Shown here piece after piece: positions 36,295 to 45,701 of a DNA stretch of 64,000 nucleotides. Source of the stretch: Parabacteroides merdae ATCC 43184. GTDB lineage: Bacteria; Bacteroidota; Bacteroidia; Bacteroidales; Tannerellaceae. Both the position numbers and the translations under genes were made by a program. The DNA lies in the NCBI RefSeq assembly GCF_025151215.1, contig NZ_CP102286.1:4030001-4094000 (forward strand), given 5' to 3'. Numbering within the stretch: the stretch's first letter is position 1; each line of letters begins with the position of its first letter. A model generated the notes under the pieces. It was not told the DNA's origin. It made no database searches and saw nothing but the letters and a program-made list of their open reading frames with translations.

Positions 36295-38685
36295 CTAAAA
36301 TTCGATCATGAGTCCTATGCTGGGTAATAGGGTCCCGGTACGTCGTTCTACAGGTTTTAGTTCATATCGTTGTTGGTCGAGAGGTGCGTCCGGATTTAGG
36401 ATTTTACCTGTTTTGATATACACATCCTGTTCTTTATATTTGGAATTCAGAATATTCTGAATGTCAATATAGGCCCCCAACATGAACTTTTTCAGATAGA
36501 AGGTCTTGTCTATCCGGATATCCAGTTGGGTGAAAGGTTTTAACCGTTCGCTGTTGAAGCGGCTGTAATCGTAATAGAGACTGCCGCTGGCGTCCCAAGC
36601 TTCGACCAGGCTACTTTTTTCAACATCGTAAGGGGTATAGGGCGCACCGCCCACAACTCTTAGTTTGGCTCCGATATCCCAGTTTTTAGGCAGTGCGTAG
36701 GTCCCGCTGAATGTAAAGAGATGGCGGTTGTCCCAAGCTGACGGAATGTATTTTCTGCTCCCGCGTCCATCCTTGAATTCGCTCCGTACATAGGTGTAAG
36801 AAGCGATAAAGGTCAGTCCTTTATAATTATACCACCGTCCGGTAAGTTCGAGGCCGTATGCTCTTCCTGTGGCGGTCGAGCTGACCGCTTCGTTTCCTAA
36901 AACCCCGTAGTCCGTACCTTTAGAGGCGAGTGGAATGCTATCGACTAATGACATCGGGTATTGGTCGTATTTCTTGTAAAAACCTTCTGCCGAGAATTTC
37001 AGATATGAGGAAGGGCGATACTCCAGTCCGAGTCCTGCCTGGTCGCTTCGGATATAAGTCAGGTGGTTGGCTTTATTCAGGTAATTACCTTGATTGTCTT
37101 TGAATCCTAGAACCGTGTAAGGTGGCAATTCGTAATATCTGCCGATGCTTCCGTTCAGATAGACCGCTCCAAACAAACGGTAGGAAAGGGAGAGACGGGG
37201 CGAGAGTTGATCCAGGAGGTTGTTCATCTCCGGCGAATAGTCGTTGGCATCCGCCCGTACTCCTAAAGAAGCGGTGAAACGCTCGTTGTCGCTTTCGTAT
37301 ATGGCTGTGGCATAAAGCCCCCATTTCAAAAGTCCTAGATCTGTGTGATAGTTGATCACTCTGGGGATCGTGGTGAACTGTTTCTGGTATGTACGATTGG
37401 TGTAGGTCGCATATTCGAGGTTTCCGCCGACATTCAGCCGGAAGAAAGGAAAACGGAATATATTTTCACTGCGCAGTTTATTTTCGATTTCGTCCGAACG
37501 GTAATTGAGAGTCAGGTTCTCTTCCGAACTTTCGTCATTATCCCTGTATTTGATATTCTTATTGTTTAACTGGCTCCGGCTGACAATTAGCGAATAGATG
37601 TTTTTGCCAGAGTAATGTTTGTAAACAGCTCCTAATGTGTATGTCTTTTGCTTGACCACCGGCAGGTAGGCTAAGATATACTGGTTCTTTTCACTCATGT
37701 CTTCCATACCGGTGTTGAGTTTCATGTCGTCTATGGCTCCCAATCCCAGAATAGCCAGTTCGTTTTTCCGGTCGAATGTATGTTTCACTTTGAATTGTGC
37801 GTCTGTGAAGGTCGGCAGGAAAGGCAGCCCGATCATGTCGAACAGGAACTGAAGGTATGAACGGCGAATAGACACTTGGTAGGTCGTCTTCTTGCCGGCC
37901 GGTCCGTTGGCAGAGAATCCGATATCCGAAGCTCCTATCACTCCCCGTAGGGAGAATTTTTCTTTGTTTCCGTCCTGCAACTTGAAATCAAGAACCGAGC
38001 TAAGAGCGTTTCCACGCGCGGCAGGATAGGCTGCAGAGTAGAAATCGACTTCGCGTATGAAATCTGGGTTAATGATCCCGACAGGACCTCCGGATGCTCC
38101 CTGTGTGGAGAAGTGGTTGATGTTCGGTATTTCTACGCCATCGAGAAAGAAACGGTTTTCAGACGGTCCTCCTCCTCTGACCATCAGGTCGTTTCGGAAA
38201 GCAGCCGTAGATGCCACACCAGGAAAAGATTGCACGACCCTGGATATGTCCCGGTTTCCTCCGGCACTTTTCTCGATCTCTTTGAACCCGATCACGCGCA
38301 GTCCGAGCGGACTTTCTGCCGTCTTGCGGAAAGGAGAGGCGACAATGCTCACTTCTTGCAGGCTTTCACTACTTTCTTCCAGTTCGATCGGAAAAAACAT
38401 GTCCTTGTTGGAAATTCTGAATTCAGCCGTAACTGTTGGTTTATAACCGATAAAGGAGGCTTGCAGGCGATAGCTTCCGGGAGAGACTCCGGTGATCTCG
38501 AATTGGCCGATCGAATCAGTGACAGTCCCTTCTATCGTGTTCCAGATGACCACATTGGCGAAGCTAACCGGTTCGCCGTTGGCGGCATCTTTTACAATCC
38601 CTTTTATTGAATATGTTTGTTGGGCCTGCATTATTTGTAAACCCGTAAACATCAAGAGTAAAAGAAAGATAAATTTTTTGGTCAT
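36295..38685 (-). CDS. TonB-dependent outer-membrane receptor with carboxypeptidase-like N-domain
   Basis: A 796-residue receptor. Signal peptide to QAQQ (about 22), regulatory-like beta domain (about 25-110, YSIKGIVKDAANGEPVSFANVVI), plug (about 120-240 with MVRGGGPSENRFFLDGVEIPN) and a 22-strand-type barrel ending LPSIGLMIEF. It lacks the SusC signature and has no SusD partner, so it is more like a small-ligand or metal/peptide receptor than a glycan importer. It is divergent from mnmD, with facing -7 boxes in an 80-bp region. Ligand unknown. Confidence 0.9.
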   Translation of the reverse strand: MTKKFIFLLLLMFTGLQIMQAQQTYSIKGIVKDAANGEPVSFANVVIWNTIEGTVTDSIGQFEITGVSPGSYRLQASFIGYKPTVTAEFRISNKDMFFPIELEESSESLQEVSIVASPFRKTAESPLGLRVIGFKEIEKSAGGNRDISRVVQSFPGVASTAAFRNDLMVRGGGPSENRFFLDGVEIPNINHFSTQGASGGPVGIINPDFIREVDFYSAAYPAARGNALSSVLDFKLQDGNKEKFSLRGVIGASDIGFSANGPAGKKTTYQVSIRRSYLQFLFDMIGLPFLPTFTDAQFKVKHTFDRKNELAILGLGAIDDMKLNTGMEDMSEKNQYILAYLPVVKQKTYTLGAVYKHYSGKNIYSLIVSRSQLNNKNIKYRDNDESSEENLTLNYRSDEIENKLRSENIFRFPFFRLNVGGNLEYATYTNRTYQKQFTTIPRVINYHTDLGLLKWGLYATAIYESDNERFTASLGVRADANDYSPEMNNLLDQLSPRLSLSYRLFGAVYLNGSIGRYYELPPYTVLGFKDNQGNYLNKANHLTYIRSDQAGLGLEYRPSSYLKFSAEGFYKKYDQYPMSLVDSIPLASKGTDYGVLGNEAVSSTATGRAYGLELTGRWYNYKGLTFIASYTYVRSEFKDGRGSRKYIPSAWDNRHLFTFSGTYALPKNWDIGAKLRVVGGAPYTPYDVEKSSLVEAWDASGSLYYDYSRFNSERLKPFTQLDIRIDKTFYLKKFMLGAYIDIQNILNSKYKEQDVYIKTGKILNPDAPLDQQRYELKPVERRTGTLLPSIGLMIEF

Positions 38686-38706
38686 CTTTGATTCTTGTTA
38701 TGGTTA

Positions 38707-38745
38707 CAAAGGTATATAAAAACCGGGATTAAAAACTTACCTTTG
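38707..38745. promoter_or_regulatory. Divergent -7 boxes for the TonB receptor and mnmD
   Basis: TACCTTTG occurs on the minus strand at 38707-38714 (22 bp before the receptor start) and on the plus strand at 38738-38745 (21 bp before mnmD). Both fully match the Bacteroidota -7 consensus. Confidence 0.6.
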
Positions 38746-38765
38746 CAGGCATATTATAGAAATAC

Positions 38766-39446
38766 ATGCAGAACGCAACGAATCATATCAAACGGGAATT
38801 GCAACTGACGGCGGATGGGAGCCATACGCTTTTTATCCCCGAAATGGACGAACACTACCATTCTGTGAACGGCGCCGTGCAGGAGTCGCGCCATGTCTTT
38901 ATTGAAGCTGGGTTACACCATCTGGAACGGAAAGAAATCGTCGTTCTGGAAATAGGTTTCGGTACTGGGCTCAATGCCTTCTTGACTTTGTTGGATGCCG
39001 AGGTGCATCAACGGAAAATACATTACTATTCGGTTGAACTTTATCCGCTTGATATGGACGTGATCGAGAGCTTGAATTACGGCGAAATGATCTGTGCCGG
39101 ACGGAAAGATGTTTTCCAAGCCTTGCATCAGGCGGAATGGAATGTTGCGGTCCAGGTTACGGATTTCTTTGGACTGCATAAAATACAAGGAGACAGTAAT
39201 ACGTGTGCTTTGCCGGATCGGATCGACCTGGTCTATTTTGATGCGTTCGCTCCCGATAAGCAGCCGGAGATGTGGAATCAGGAAATCTTCAACCGACTGT
39301 ATGCCCGCATGACCGGAGGCGGTGTTTTGACAACCTATTGTGCGAAAGGTGTCGTCAGACGTATGATGAAAGAAGCCGGATATTCTGTCGAAAGAATACC
39401 CGGCCCCCCAGGAAAACGCGAAATGCTTCGCGCTATTAAATTATAA
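38766..39446 (+). CDS. mnmD: tRNA (mnm5s2U34) methyltransferase MnmD
   Basis: A 226-residue SAM-dependent methyltransferase of the MnmC N-terminal type, here without the FAD oxidase half found in E. coli MnmC. It performs the last methylation of the wobble uridine in certain tRNAs. The SAM-binding motif is VLEIGFGTGLNAFLTL; the DLVYFDAFAPDKQPEMW motif is characteristic of the family, followed by GGGVLTTYCAKGVVRRMMKEAGY. Its last 6 bp overlap the convergent trxA gene. Confidence 0.93.
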   Translation: MQNATNHIKRELQLTADGSHTLFIPEMDEHYHSVNGAVQESRHVFIEAGLHHLERKEIVVLEIGFGTGLNAFLTLLDAEVHQRKIHYYSVELYPLDMDVIESLNYGEMICAGRKDVFQALHQAEWNVAVQVTDFFGLHKIQGDSNTCALPDRIDLVYFDAFAPDKQPEMWNQEIFNRLYARMTGGGVLTTYCAKGVVRRMMKEAGYSVERIPGPPGKREMLRAIKL

Positions 39447-39755
39447 AAGAGCTTCTATTTTAGATACGAATGTAGTTTTAGGAGCAGCACCTACCTGTTT
39501 ATCTACTACCTTGCCGTCTTTGAAGAAAAGAACGGTCGGAATATTACGGATGCCAAATTGTGCAACCACGTCGTTGTTGTTGTCTACATCCATTTTGCCG
39601 ATAGTAACACGGCCTTCATATTCGGTAGCCAGTTCATCGATGATCGGACCAACCATGCGGCAAGGACCACACCATTCAGCCCAGAAGTCAAGGACCATAG
39701 GCTTACCAGAGTTTACCAACTCTTCAAAATTTGCATCTGTAATTTGTAGTGCCAT
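39441..39755 (-). CDS. trxA: Thioredoxin
   Basis: A 104-residue thioredoxin of normal length with active site WAEWCGPCR, the structural IPTVLFFKDGK with cis-proline, and no signal peptide, so it acts in the cytoplasm as a general thiol-disulfide reductant. It is preceded by a TACTTTTG -7 box at 39791-39798 and lies downstream of dnaE on the same strand. Confidence 0.96.
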   Translation of the reverse strand: MALQITDANFEELVNSGKPMVLDFWAEWCGPCRMVGPIIDELATEYEGRVTIGKMDVDNNNDVVAQFGIRNIPTVLFFKDGKVVDKQVGAAPKTTFVSKIEALL

Positions 39756-39790
39756 ATCTTTAATTATGAATTATATATTCGAATTTTGTG

Positions 39791-39798
39791 CAAAAGTA
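39791..39798 (-). promoter_or_regulatory. -7 promoter box of trxA
   Basis: TACTTTTG on the minus strand, 35 bp before the trxA start, matches TAnnTTTG. Confidence 0.55.
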
Positions 39799-39823
39799 CA
39801 AATTCTTTTATACCATACAAATA

Positions 39824-42800
39824 CTACCCGTTAATTTTAAAATCCATATTCTCGTTCGTTTGCAAGAATTCGACTAGGTTGCGTGTGACATTAAGCCGTA
39901 TGTTTTGTGAGAAAAAATTCTGTATGACATTATGTTCGCAGTCAACCACCTTGAAATATAACAGGCTCTGACCCGGATTGTTTTTAATCAAGGTCGACAG
40001 TTCGTTTATGGTCGGTTCGTCCAAATCGTGGATCGGGACCGTGATACTGATCTTTTCGATCAGGCGGTCTTTCTCTTCCTGCAGCAATTGGATGGCCCCG
40101 ATAGACAAGCTAAGGCGACCTGAATTGTAGCGGTCTTCCACACGCGCCTTGATCAGCAGGTACATGCCGCGCTTGCCGAATTTGCTGTAATCGACGTAAT
40201 CTTTACCGAATAATGCTATTTCGCCGCTACCGGTAAAATCTTCTATCTTGATAATGCCGTAAGGATTCCCTTTTTTGGTCATCCCTTCGCGGAAGTCCGT
40301 AACGATACCGCCGAACAGCAAGTCTTTGCCTACCAGGTTTTCCTTGTCGTTTATTTCCGCCATGCCGGTATTACAAACATATGTCAGAATAATACGGTAT
40401 TCATCCAACGGATGGGCGGAAAGATAGATACCGACCAGTTCTTTTTCTTTATTCAGGCGTTCGAGGTCGCTCCAACGTTCACATTTGGGAATCTCCGGTT
40501 TGGCGATGGCGATAAAAGCATCTCCTCCGAACAGGGAATTGGTAGCCGTGCTCTTGTCTGTCTGGAACTTATTGCCATAGCGAACCAGTGTTTCAAGGAA
40601 TATTTCTCCTTTTCCGGTTTCGGCAAAGAACTGTTCCCGCTGGATGCCGAAATTGTCAAAAGCACCGGCTAATGCCAGCGATTCGATGTTTTTCTTGTTG
40701 CAGGCAGTCAGGTTGACACGTTCCACAAAATCAAAGATATCTTTGTACGGACCGTTTTTCCTCCGTTCTTCAATGATATTCTGCACGGCGGCTTCGCCGA
40801 CACCCTTCACAGCACCCAGACCGAAGCGGATGTTCTTATTCTTGTCCACACTGAACTTCAGGATCGACTCGTTCACGTCCGGTCCGAGCACCTGAATGCC
40901 CATCGCCTTACATTCGTCCATGAATTTCGTGATATCCACAATATTCGATAAACTTCGGCTCAAGACGGCAGCCATATACTCGGACGGGTAGTTCGCTTTC
41001 AAAAAAGCTGTCTGATAGGCTACCCATGAGTAGCAGGTGGCATGGCTCTTGTTGAAGGCGTATGAGGCGAATTTTTCCCAGTCGGACCATATCTTCTGCA
41101 AAGTTTCTTCCTTGTAACCATTCGTCTTTCCACCCGCCATGAATTTGGATTTCAGGTGGTTCATCTTTTCGATCAGCTTCTTACCCATTGCCTTACGGAG
41201 GGCGTCACTCTCGCCACGGGTGAAGTTCGCTAACAGACGTGACAGAAGCATGACCTGCTCCTGGTAGACGGTGATGCCATATGTGTCTTTCAGATACCGC
41301 TCCATGACGGGAATATCGTACTTGATTTCTTCTTTTCCCTGTTTACGGGCGATAAAGGAAGGAATATAATCCATAGGTCCCGGACGATACAGGGCGTTCA
41401 TCGCGATCAAGTCTTCGAATTTAGACGGTTGCAGTTCTTTCAGGTACTTCTGCATACCAGCGGATTCAAACTGGAAGGTACCTGTGGTTTTCCCGTCGCA
41501 ATACAGTTTGTAAGTTGCCGGATCTTCCAGACTGATATGATCGATATCCAGGTCATGGCCGGTCGTCAGCCGGATGTTTTCAATTGCTTCCTTGATGATG
41601 GACAGTGTTTTCAGTCCTAAGAAGTCCATCTTGATCAAACCGGTCTCTTCGATCACCGAACCTTCATATTGGGTGACGAGCATCTCTTCACCGGTATCTT
41701 TGTCCTTGGCCGTACTGACAGGTACGACATCCGATATATCGTAGCGTCCGATAATGACGCCGCAGGCATGTACACCTGTGTTGCGCACGTTACCTTCCAG
41801 CATTTGGGCATATTTCAAGGTGTCGCGTGCCAGCGGGTCGTTTCCGGTAGCCGCTTCTTTCAGCTCCGGCACATAATTGATCGCATCCTTCAGCTTGAAC
41901 TTCTTCATATCCGGAATCTTGTCCGGAACGAGTTTTGCGAGGCGGTTCGATTCGGCAAGCGGAAGCTTCTGTACACGTGCGACATCCTTGATGGCCGATT
42001 TGGTCGCCATCGTACCATACGTGATGATATGCGCTACACGTTCGGCCCCGTATTTTTCCGTTACCCAACGGAGTACTTCCCCGCGGCCGTCATCGTCGAA
42101 GTCGGTATCGATATCGGGGAGGGAAATACGGTCCGGATTCAGGAAACGTTCGAACAGCAAGTCATATTTGATCGGGTCGATGCGGGTGATCCCCAGACAG
42201 TAGGCAACAGCCGAACCGGCTGCCGATCCACGGCCGGGACCGACCGAAACGCCCAGTTCTTCGCGGGCGGCCCGGATGAAGTCTTGCACGATCAAGAAGT
42301 AACCGGGGAACCCCATCGTCTTCATGATGTGCAACTCGAAGTTCAGCCGCTCCTTGACTTCGTCGTTCAGATCATCTCCGTAGCAAATCTTTGCCCCGTC
42401 GTATGTGATCTTTTTCAGGTAGTCGGCTTCCAGTTTGATGCGGTATAGTTTTTCGTAACCGCCTAATTTTTTTATTTTGTCGTGTGCGGCCTCTTCACTC
42501 AGGACAACGTTTCCGTTTTCATCGCGGGTGAATTCGTCGAATAAGTCCTGTTCGGTGAATTTCTGGCGATATTCTTCTTCCGTCCCGAAATCTTCCGGGA
42601 TGGCGAAGGTCGGCATGATAGGACCGTGGTCGATGGAGTAGAATTCCACCTTGTCGGCTATTTCCAGTGTGTTGCTGAGGGCTTCAGGAATATCAGAAAA
42701 GATGGTATTCATCTCTGCTGTCGTCTTCATCCATTCCTGTTTGGTGTAGCGCATACGGTTCGGGTCATCCAAATCTTTACCCGTACTAAGGCAGATTAGG

Positions 42801-43624
42801 CGGTCGTGAGCTTCCGCATCTTCCGCATTGACGAAATGAACGTCGTTGGTCGCGATAACCTTGATATTGTGTTTACGCGCCAGTTCCAGAATCGCCTTGT
42901 TTGCCGTAACTTGGTGGGGGTATACATCTTGTGCGGCGTTCGGGTCATGTGTCTCGTGTCGCTGTATTTCCAGATAGTAATCTTCTCCGAACAGGTTCTT
43001 GAACCAAAGGACCGATTCTTCGGCCTTGTCCATCCGTCCGTTCAGGATATGCTGCGGAATTTCCCCACCGATACAGGCGGAGCAAATGATCAGGTCTTCA
43101 TGATATTTTTCCAACAACTCCTTGTCGATGCGCGGACGTCCGTAAAATCCTTCCGTCCAGGATAAGGAAACCATCTTGATCAAATTTTTGTAACCGTTCA
43201 GGTTCTTAGCCAGCACGATCAAGTGCCATCCGCTTCGGTCGTTCTGTGAAGCAAGCTTGCTATGCCGTCCGTTACGAGCACAATAGCACTCGCAACCGAA
43301 GATCGGTTTGAATATTTTTTTCTTCTCTTCTTCGATCTTTGCAGGTATTTCTTCAAGGCGGGCTTGCTCTTCGGCGGTCAGTTCCGTTTTACTTTTTAGC
43401 TCTTTTAGCTCTTTTTCATAGTCCTTGATGGCTCCTAACGGCTTGCCGTTTTTTTTGGATACCTTGTTGAAGAACTCTTTTATTCCGAACATCACACCAT
43501 GGTCAGTGACGGCAATCGCCGGCATACCATCCTTTTGCGCTTTGTCAATCAAAGCGTCGATCGATGCTTGTCCGTCCAGCAGTGAATACTGGGTATGTAC
43601 GTGCAGATGTATAAACGGTTCCAT
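39824..43624 (-). CDS. dnaE: DNA polymerase III alpha subunit
   Basis: A 1266-residue replicative polymerase. N-terminal PHP domain (HLHVHTQYSLLDG, VTDHGVMFG); palm with catalytic aspartates in SLPDIDTDFDDDGR, preceded by the FLNPDRIS stretch; fingers and thumb (KSHATCYSWVAYQTAFLKANYPSEY); helix-hairpin-helix region; and a C-terminal OB fold (LFGGIVTDFREGMTKKGNPYGIIKIEDFTG). Length is slightly above E. coli DnaE because of an insertion after the PHP motif (ELKELKSKTELTAEEQARLEEIPAK region, residues about 90-120). An imperfect -7 box (TATCTTTA) is seen upstream. Confidence 0.97.
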   Translation of the reverse strand: MEPFIHLHVHTQYSLLDGQASIDALIDKAQKDGMPAIAVTDHGVMFGIKEFFNKVSKKNGKPLGAIKDYEKELKELKSKTELTAEEQARLEEIPAKIEEEKKKIFKPIFGCECYCARNGRHSKLASQNDRSGWHLIVLAKNLNGYKNLIKMVSLSWTEGFYGRPRIDKELLEKYHEDLIICSACIGGEIPQHILNGRMDKAEESVLWFKNLFGEDYYLEIQRHETHDPNAAQDVYPHQVTANKAILELARKHNIKVIATNDVHFVNAEDAEAHDRLICLSTGKDLDDPNRMRYTKQEWMKTTAEMNTIFSDIPEALSNTLEIADKVEFYSIDHGPIMPTFAIPEDFGTEEEYRQKFTEQDLFDEFTRDENGNVVLSEEAAHDKIKKLGGYEKLYRIKLEADYLKKITYDGAKICYGDDLNDEVKERLNFELHIMKTMGFPGYFLIVQDFIRAAREELGVSVGPGRGSAAGSAVAYCLGITRIDPIKYDLLFERFLNPDRISLPDIDTDFDDDGRGEVLRWVTEKYGAERVAHIITYGTMATKSAIKDVARVQKLPLAESNRLAKLVPDKIPDMKKFKLKDAINYVPELKEAATGNDPLARDTLKYAQMLEGNVRNTGVHACGVIIGRYDISDVVPVSTAKDKDTGEEMLVTQYEGSVIEETGLIKMDFLGLKTLSIIKEAIENIRLTTGHDLDIDHISLEDPATYKLYCDGKTTGTFQFESAGMQKYLKELQPSKFEDLIAMNALYRPGPMDYIPSFIARKQGKEEIKYDIPVMERYLKDTYGITVYQEQVMLLSRLLANFTRGESDALRKAMGKKLIEKMNHLKSKFMAGGKTNGYKEETLQKIWSDWEKFASYAFNKSHATCYSWVAYQTAFLKANYPSEYMAAVLSRSLSNIVDITKFMDECKAMGIQVLGPDVNESILKFSVDKNKNIRFGLGAVKGVGEAAVQNIIEERRKNGPYKDIFDFVERVNLTACNKKNIESLALAGAFDNFGIQREQFFAETGKGEIFLETLVRYGNKFQTDKSTATNSLFGGDAFIAIAKPEIPKCERWSDLERLNKEKELVGIYLSAHPLDEYRIILTYVCNTGMAEINDKENLVGKDLLFGGIVTDFREGMTKKGNPYGIIKIEDFTGSGEIALFGKDYVDYSKFGKRGMYLLIKARVEDRYNSGRLSLSIGAIQLLQEEKDRLIEKISITVPIHDLDEPTINELSTLIKNNPGQSLLYFKVVDCEHNVIQNFFSQNIRLNVTRNLVEFLQTNENMDFKING

Positions 43625-43717
43625 ATGGGGTCTTAATCTTTTTTATTTCGGCCTATAAAGATACGGGTTATTTTATAAATTTATTCTATCGGCTGCAATA
43701 ATCCGGTTGAAAAACTC

Positions 43718-43725
43718 TATCTTTG
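43718..43725 (+). promoter_or_regulatory. -7 promoter box of the barrel-protein gene
   Basis: TATCTTTG matches TAnnTTTG, 26 bp before the ATG at 43752. It also argues against using any start codon upstream of 43752. Confidence 0.5.
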
Positions 43726-43751
43726 CTTTTAATAACTCAGAGATTAGCAAT

Positions 43752-44381
43752 ATGAGAAAAATTATATTTATCGCCTTTTGGGCAATGTTGATGATTATGC
43801 CGGCTGTCGGTCAAGTTACTTTCGGCGTGCGTGCGGGTGGTGCTTATTCTTCTCTGGTGCAAAAAGTTGAAGGGACATACAATGCAGGTGCCCGTTTCGG
43901 TTTCAGCTTGGCCGGACTTGCCGATATACATTTATATAAGGGCTTGTCTTTGCGTCCCGAACTGGCGTTTGTGAACCAAGGTGGTTCTTTCTACTCTAAT
44001 CCGCAGGTGGAAGGGGCAAAGAATTCTTTCAATAAATGCAGTTACTATTCTATCCAGGTTCCGGTGAACTTGGCTTATACCTTTATTATAAATGATGTGC
44101 AGTTGGGCGTTTATGCCGGTCCGGCTCTCGACTTCTCTCTTTTTGGAAAGATGAAAACTGAAAACCAGAACGTCGATATCCATTTCGGCCAGACCAAGGA
44201 GGCTGATCTCAAAACATTTGATCTGGGTGTCAATGTCGGCTTGCGTGTGGATTACAGTCGCTACTTCTTTTCCGTCAGCGCCCTTTGCGGCACACTGGAT
44301 CGTCGCGCTATAGAACGCGAAGGCGAATCTTCCCTCTATCAGAACAACGTGACGTTGTCGTTGGGGTATATGTTCCGGTAA
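43752..44381 (+). CDS. Outer-membrane beta-barrel protein (porin/OmpX-like family)
   Basis: I place the start at 43752, giving a 209-residue protein with signal peptide RKIIFIAFWAMLMIMPAVGQ. The mature part alternates hydrophobic residues as in an 8-strand barrel (VTFGVRAGGAYSSL, LSLRPELAFVNQGGSFYS, QLGVYAGPALDFSLF, LGVNVGLRVDYSRYFFSVS) and ends in LSLGYMFR, a barrel end strand with penultimate Phe. This is the common PorT/OMP_b-brl type of Bacteroidota; its specific function is unknown. Confidence 0.85.
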   Translation: MRKIIFIAFWAMLMIMPAVGQVTFGVRAGGAYSSLVQKVEGTYNAGARFGFSLAGLADIHLYKGLSLRPELAFVNQGGSFYSNPQVEGAKNSFNKCSYYSIQVPVNLAYTFIINDVQLGVYAGPALDFSLFGKMKTENQNVDIHFGQTKEADLKTFDLGVNVGLRVDYSRYFFSVSALCGTLDRRAIEREGESSLYQNNVTLSLGYMFR

Positions 44382-44712
44382 ATATTTATTACTCCGGCAT
44401 ACCGAAAACGAGATGATCCTTCTTTGTCATTTAGACGGAGAAAGGATATATTTCTTGATGTAAAATATTAGATGCTTTTTATGTCCGGTCTATAGCATCT
44501 TTTTCCTGAATTTGACCTACTTGTGTAAATTCTTTCTACGAAAAGTTTTGTGTTTTGCAGAAAAACCGTACCTTTGCAAGCCGAATATTATCAAAATTGT
44601 ACTAAGAGTTTAATTTTTAGCACGTTGTTATGTCAAGTGTCCGTGGTGACAGCGCATGCGAGGATTGGATTCTTGTTTTTTAGAGTTATTAATTTATTAA
44701 TTTTTTAAGCAA
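44382..44712. other. 331-bp gap before the ribosomal operon
   Basis: No gene seen. It holds the rplM promoter and a leader of roughly 130 nt before the GTG start. An imperfect hairpin near 44414-44450 could end the barrel-protein transcript but has mismatches and no good T-run. Confidence 0.5.
44547..44576 (+). promoter_or_regulatory. Promoter of rplM-rpsI-rpsB-tsf
   Basis: TTTG at 44547-44550 and TACCTTTG at 44569-44576, with an 18-bp spacer, fit the Bacteroidota -33/-7 promoter pattern (usual spacer about 19-21). It is the most complete such promoter in the window and is before a highly expressed gene set. Confidence 0.65.
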
Positions 44713-45168
44713 GTGGATACTTTAAGTTTTAAGACCATTTCTGCAAACAAAGCAACTGTAAACAAAGAGTGGGTCATTGTTGACGCCGAAGGACAGACTT
44801 TGGGACGCCTTTGCGCAAAGGTAGCGAAGCTTTTGCGTGGTAAGTACAAACCCAATTTTACTCCGCACGTTGATTGTGGTGATAACGTAATTATCATCAA
44901 TGCAGACAAAATCGTTCTGACAGGTAATAAGTGGAACGATCGTATTTATTTGAGATATACCGGATATCCCGGTGGACAGATCGCTTATACGCCGGCTGAC
45001 TTACAGGCTAAAGGTGACGACCGTCTGTTCCGTAAAGTAGTAAAAGGTATGCTTCCGAAGAATCGTCTGGGTGCTAAACTGTTGAACAATCTGTATGTAT
45101 ATGCAGGAACAGAGCACAAACACGAAGCTCAGCAGCCTAAATTAATCGATATAAACTCATATAAATAA
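44713..45168 (+). CDS. rplM: 50S ribosomal protein L13
   Basis: 151 residues, standard length for L13, with the family segments WVIVDAEGQTLGRLCAKVAKLLRGK and RYTGYPGG. Translation starts at GTG (44713); there is no in-frame ATG nearby that would preserve the N-terminus. It is followed 5 bp later by rpsI, the conserved L13-S9 pair. Confidence 0.97.
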   Translation: MDTLSFKTISANKATVNKEWVIVDAEGQTLGRLCAKVAKLLRGKYKPNFTPHVDCGDNVIIINADKIVLTGNKWNDRIYLRYTGYPGGQIAYTPADLQAKGDDRLFRKVVKGMLPKNRLGAKLLNNLYVYAGTEHKHEAQQPKLIDINSYK

Positions 45169-45173
45169 TCACA

Positions 45174-45560
45174 ATGGAAGTAGTAAATGCAATAGGAAGA
45201 CGTAAGGCAGCAGTTGCTCGCGTATTCGTAAGCGAAGGTACAGGAAAGATTACTATCAACAAACGTGATCTGGCTAATTACTTTCCTTCTACAATCCTTC
45301 AGTTCATTGTTAAGCAGCCGCTCGCAAAGCTGAACGTTGCAGAACAATATGATATCAAGATCAACCTCGATGGAGGTGGCTTCAAAGGACAGTCTGAGGC
45401 AGCTCGCTTGGCTATCGCTCGCGCACTGGTTAAGATCAATCCGGAAGACAAATCCGCTCTTCGTGCAGAAGGTTTCGTTACTCGTGACCCGCGTGCTGTT
45501 GAACGTAAGAAACCGGGACGTCCTAAAGCTCGTAAGAGATTCCAGTTCAGTAAACGTTAA
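45174..45560 (+). CDS. rpsI: 30S ribosomal protein S9
   Basis: 128 residues with the S9 hallmarks NAIGRRKAAVARVFV at the N-terminus and the basic C-terminal tail ending RKRFQFSKR, which reaches the P-site tRNA. It is coupled to rplM upstream; a 141-bp gap without a clear terminator precedes rpsB. Confidence 0.97.
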   Translation: MEVVNAIGRRKAAVARVFVSEGTGKITINKRDLANYFPSTILQFIVKQPLAKLNVAEQYDIKINLDGGGFKGQSEAARLAIARALVKINPEDKSALRAEGFVTRDPRAVERKKPGRPKARKRFQFSKR

Positions 45561-45701
45561 TCTTATTTGTGAGTCCCTTACAAGTATAGCAAAGCGTTTA
45601 GTATCTAAATTATCAGGATTCTTTTTATATGCTGACATACAGGAGGACTACCTGATGATTGAGTTAAACAAAAGAAAGTAAACGATTTTAAGAAAAAAAC
45701 A

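Noticed and set aside
41669..42448. 259-codon open frame antisense to dnaE
   Set aside because: It lies fully inside dnaE and is explained by codon bias of the true gene; no independent features.
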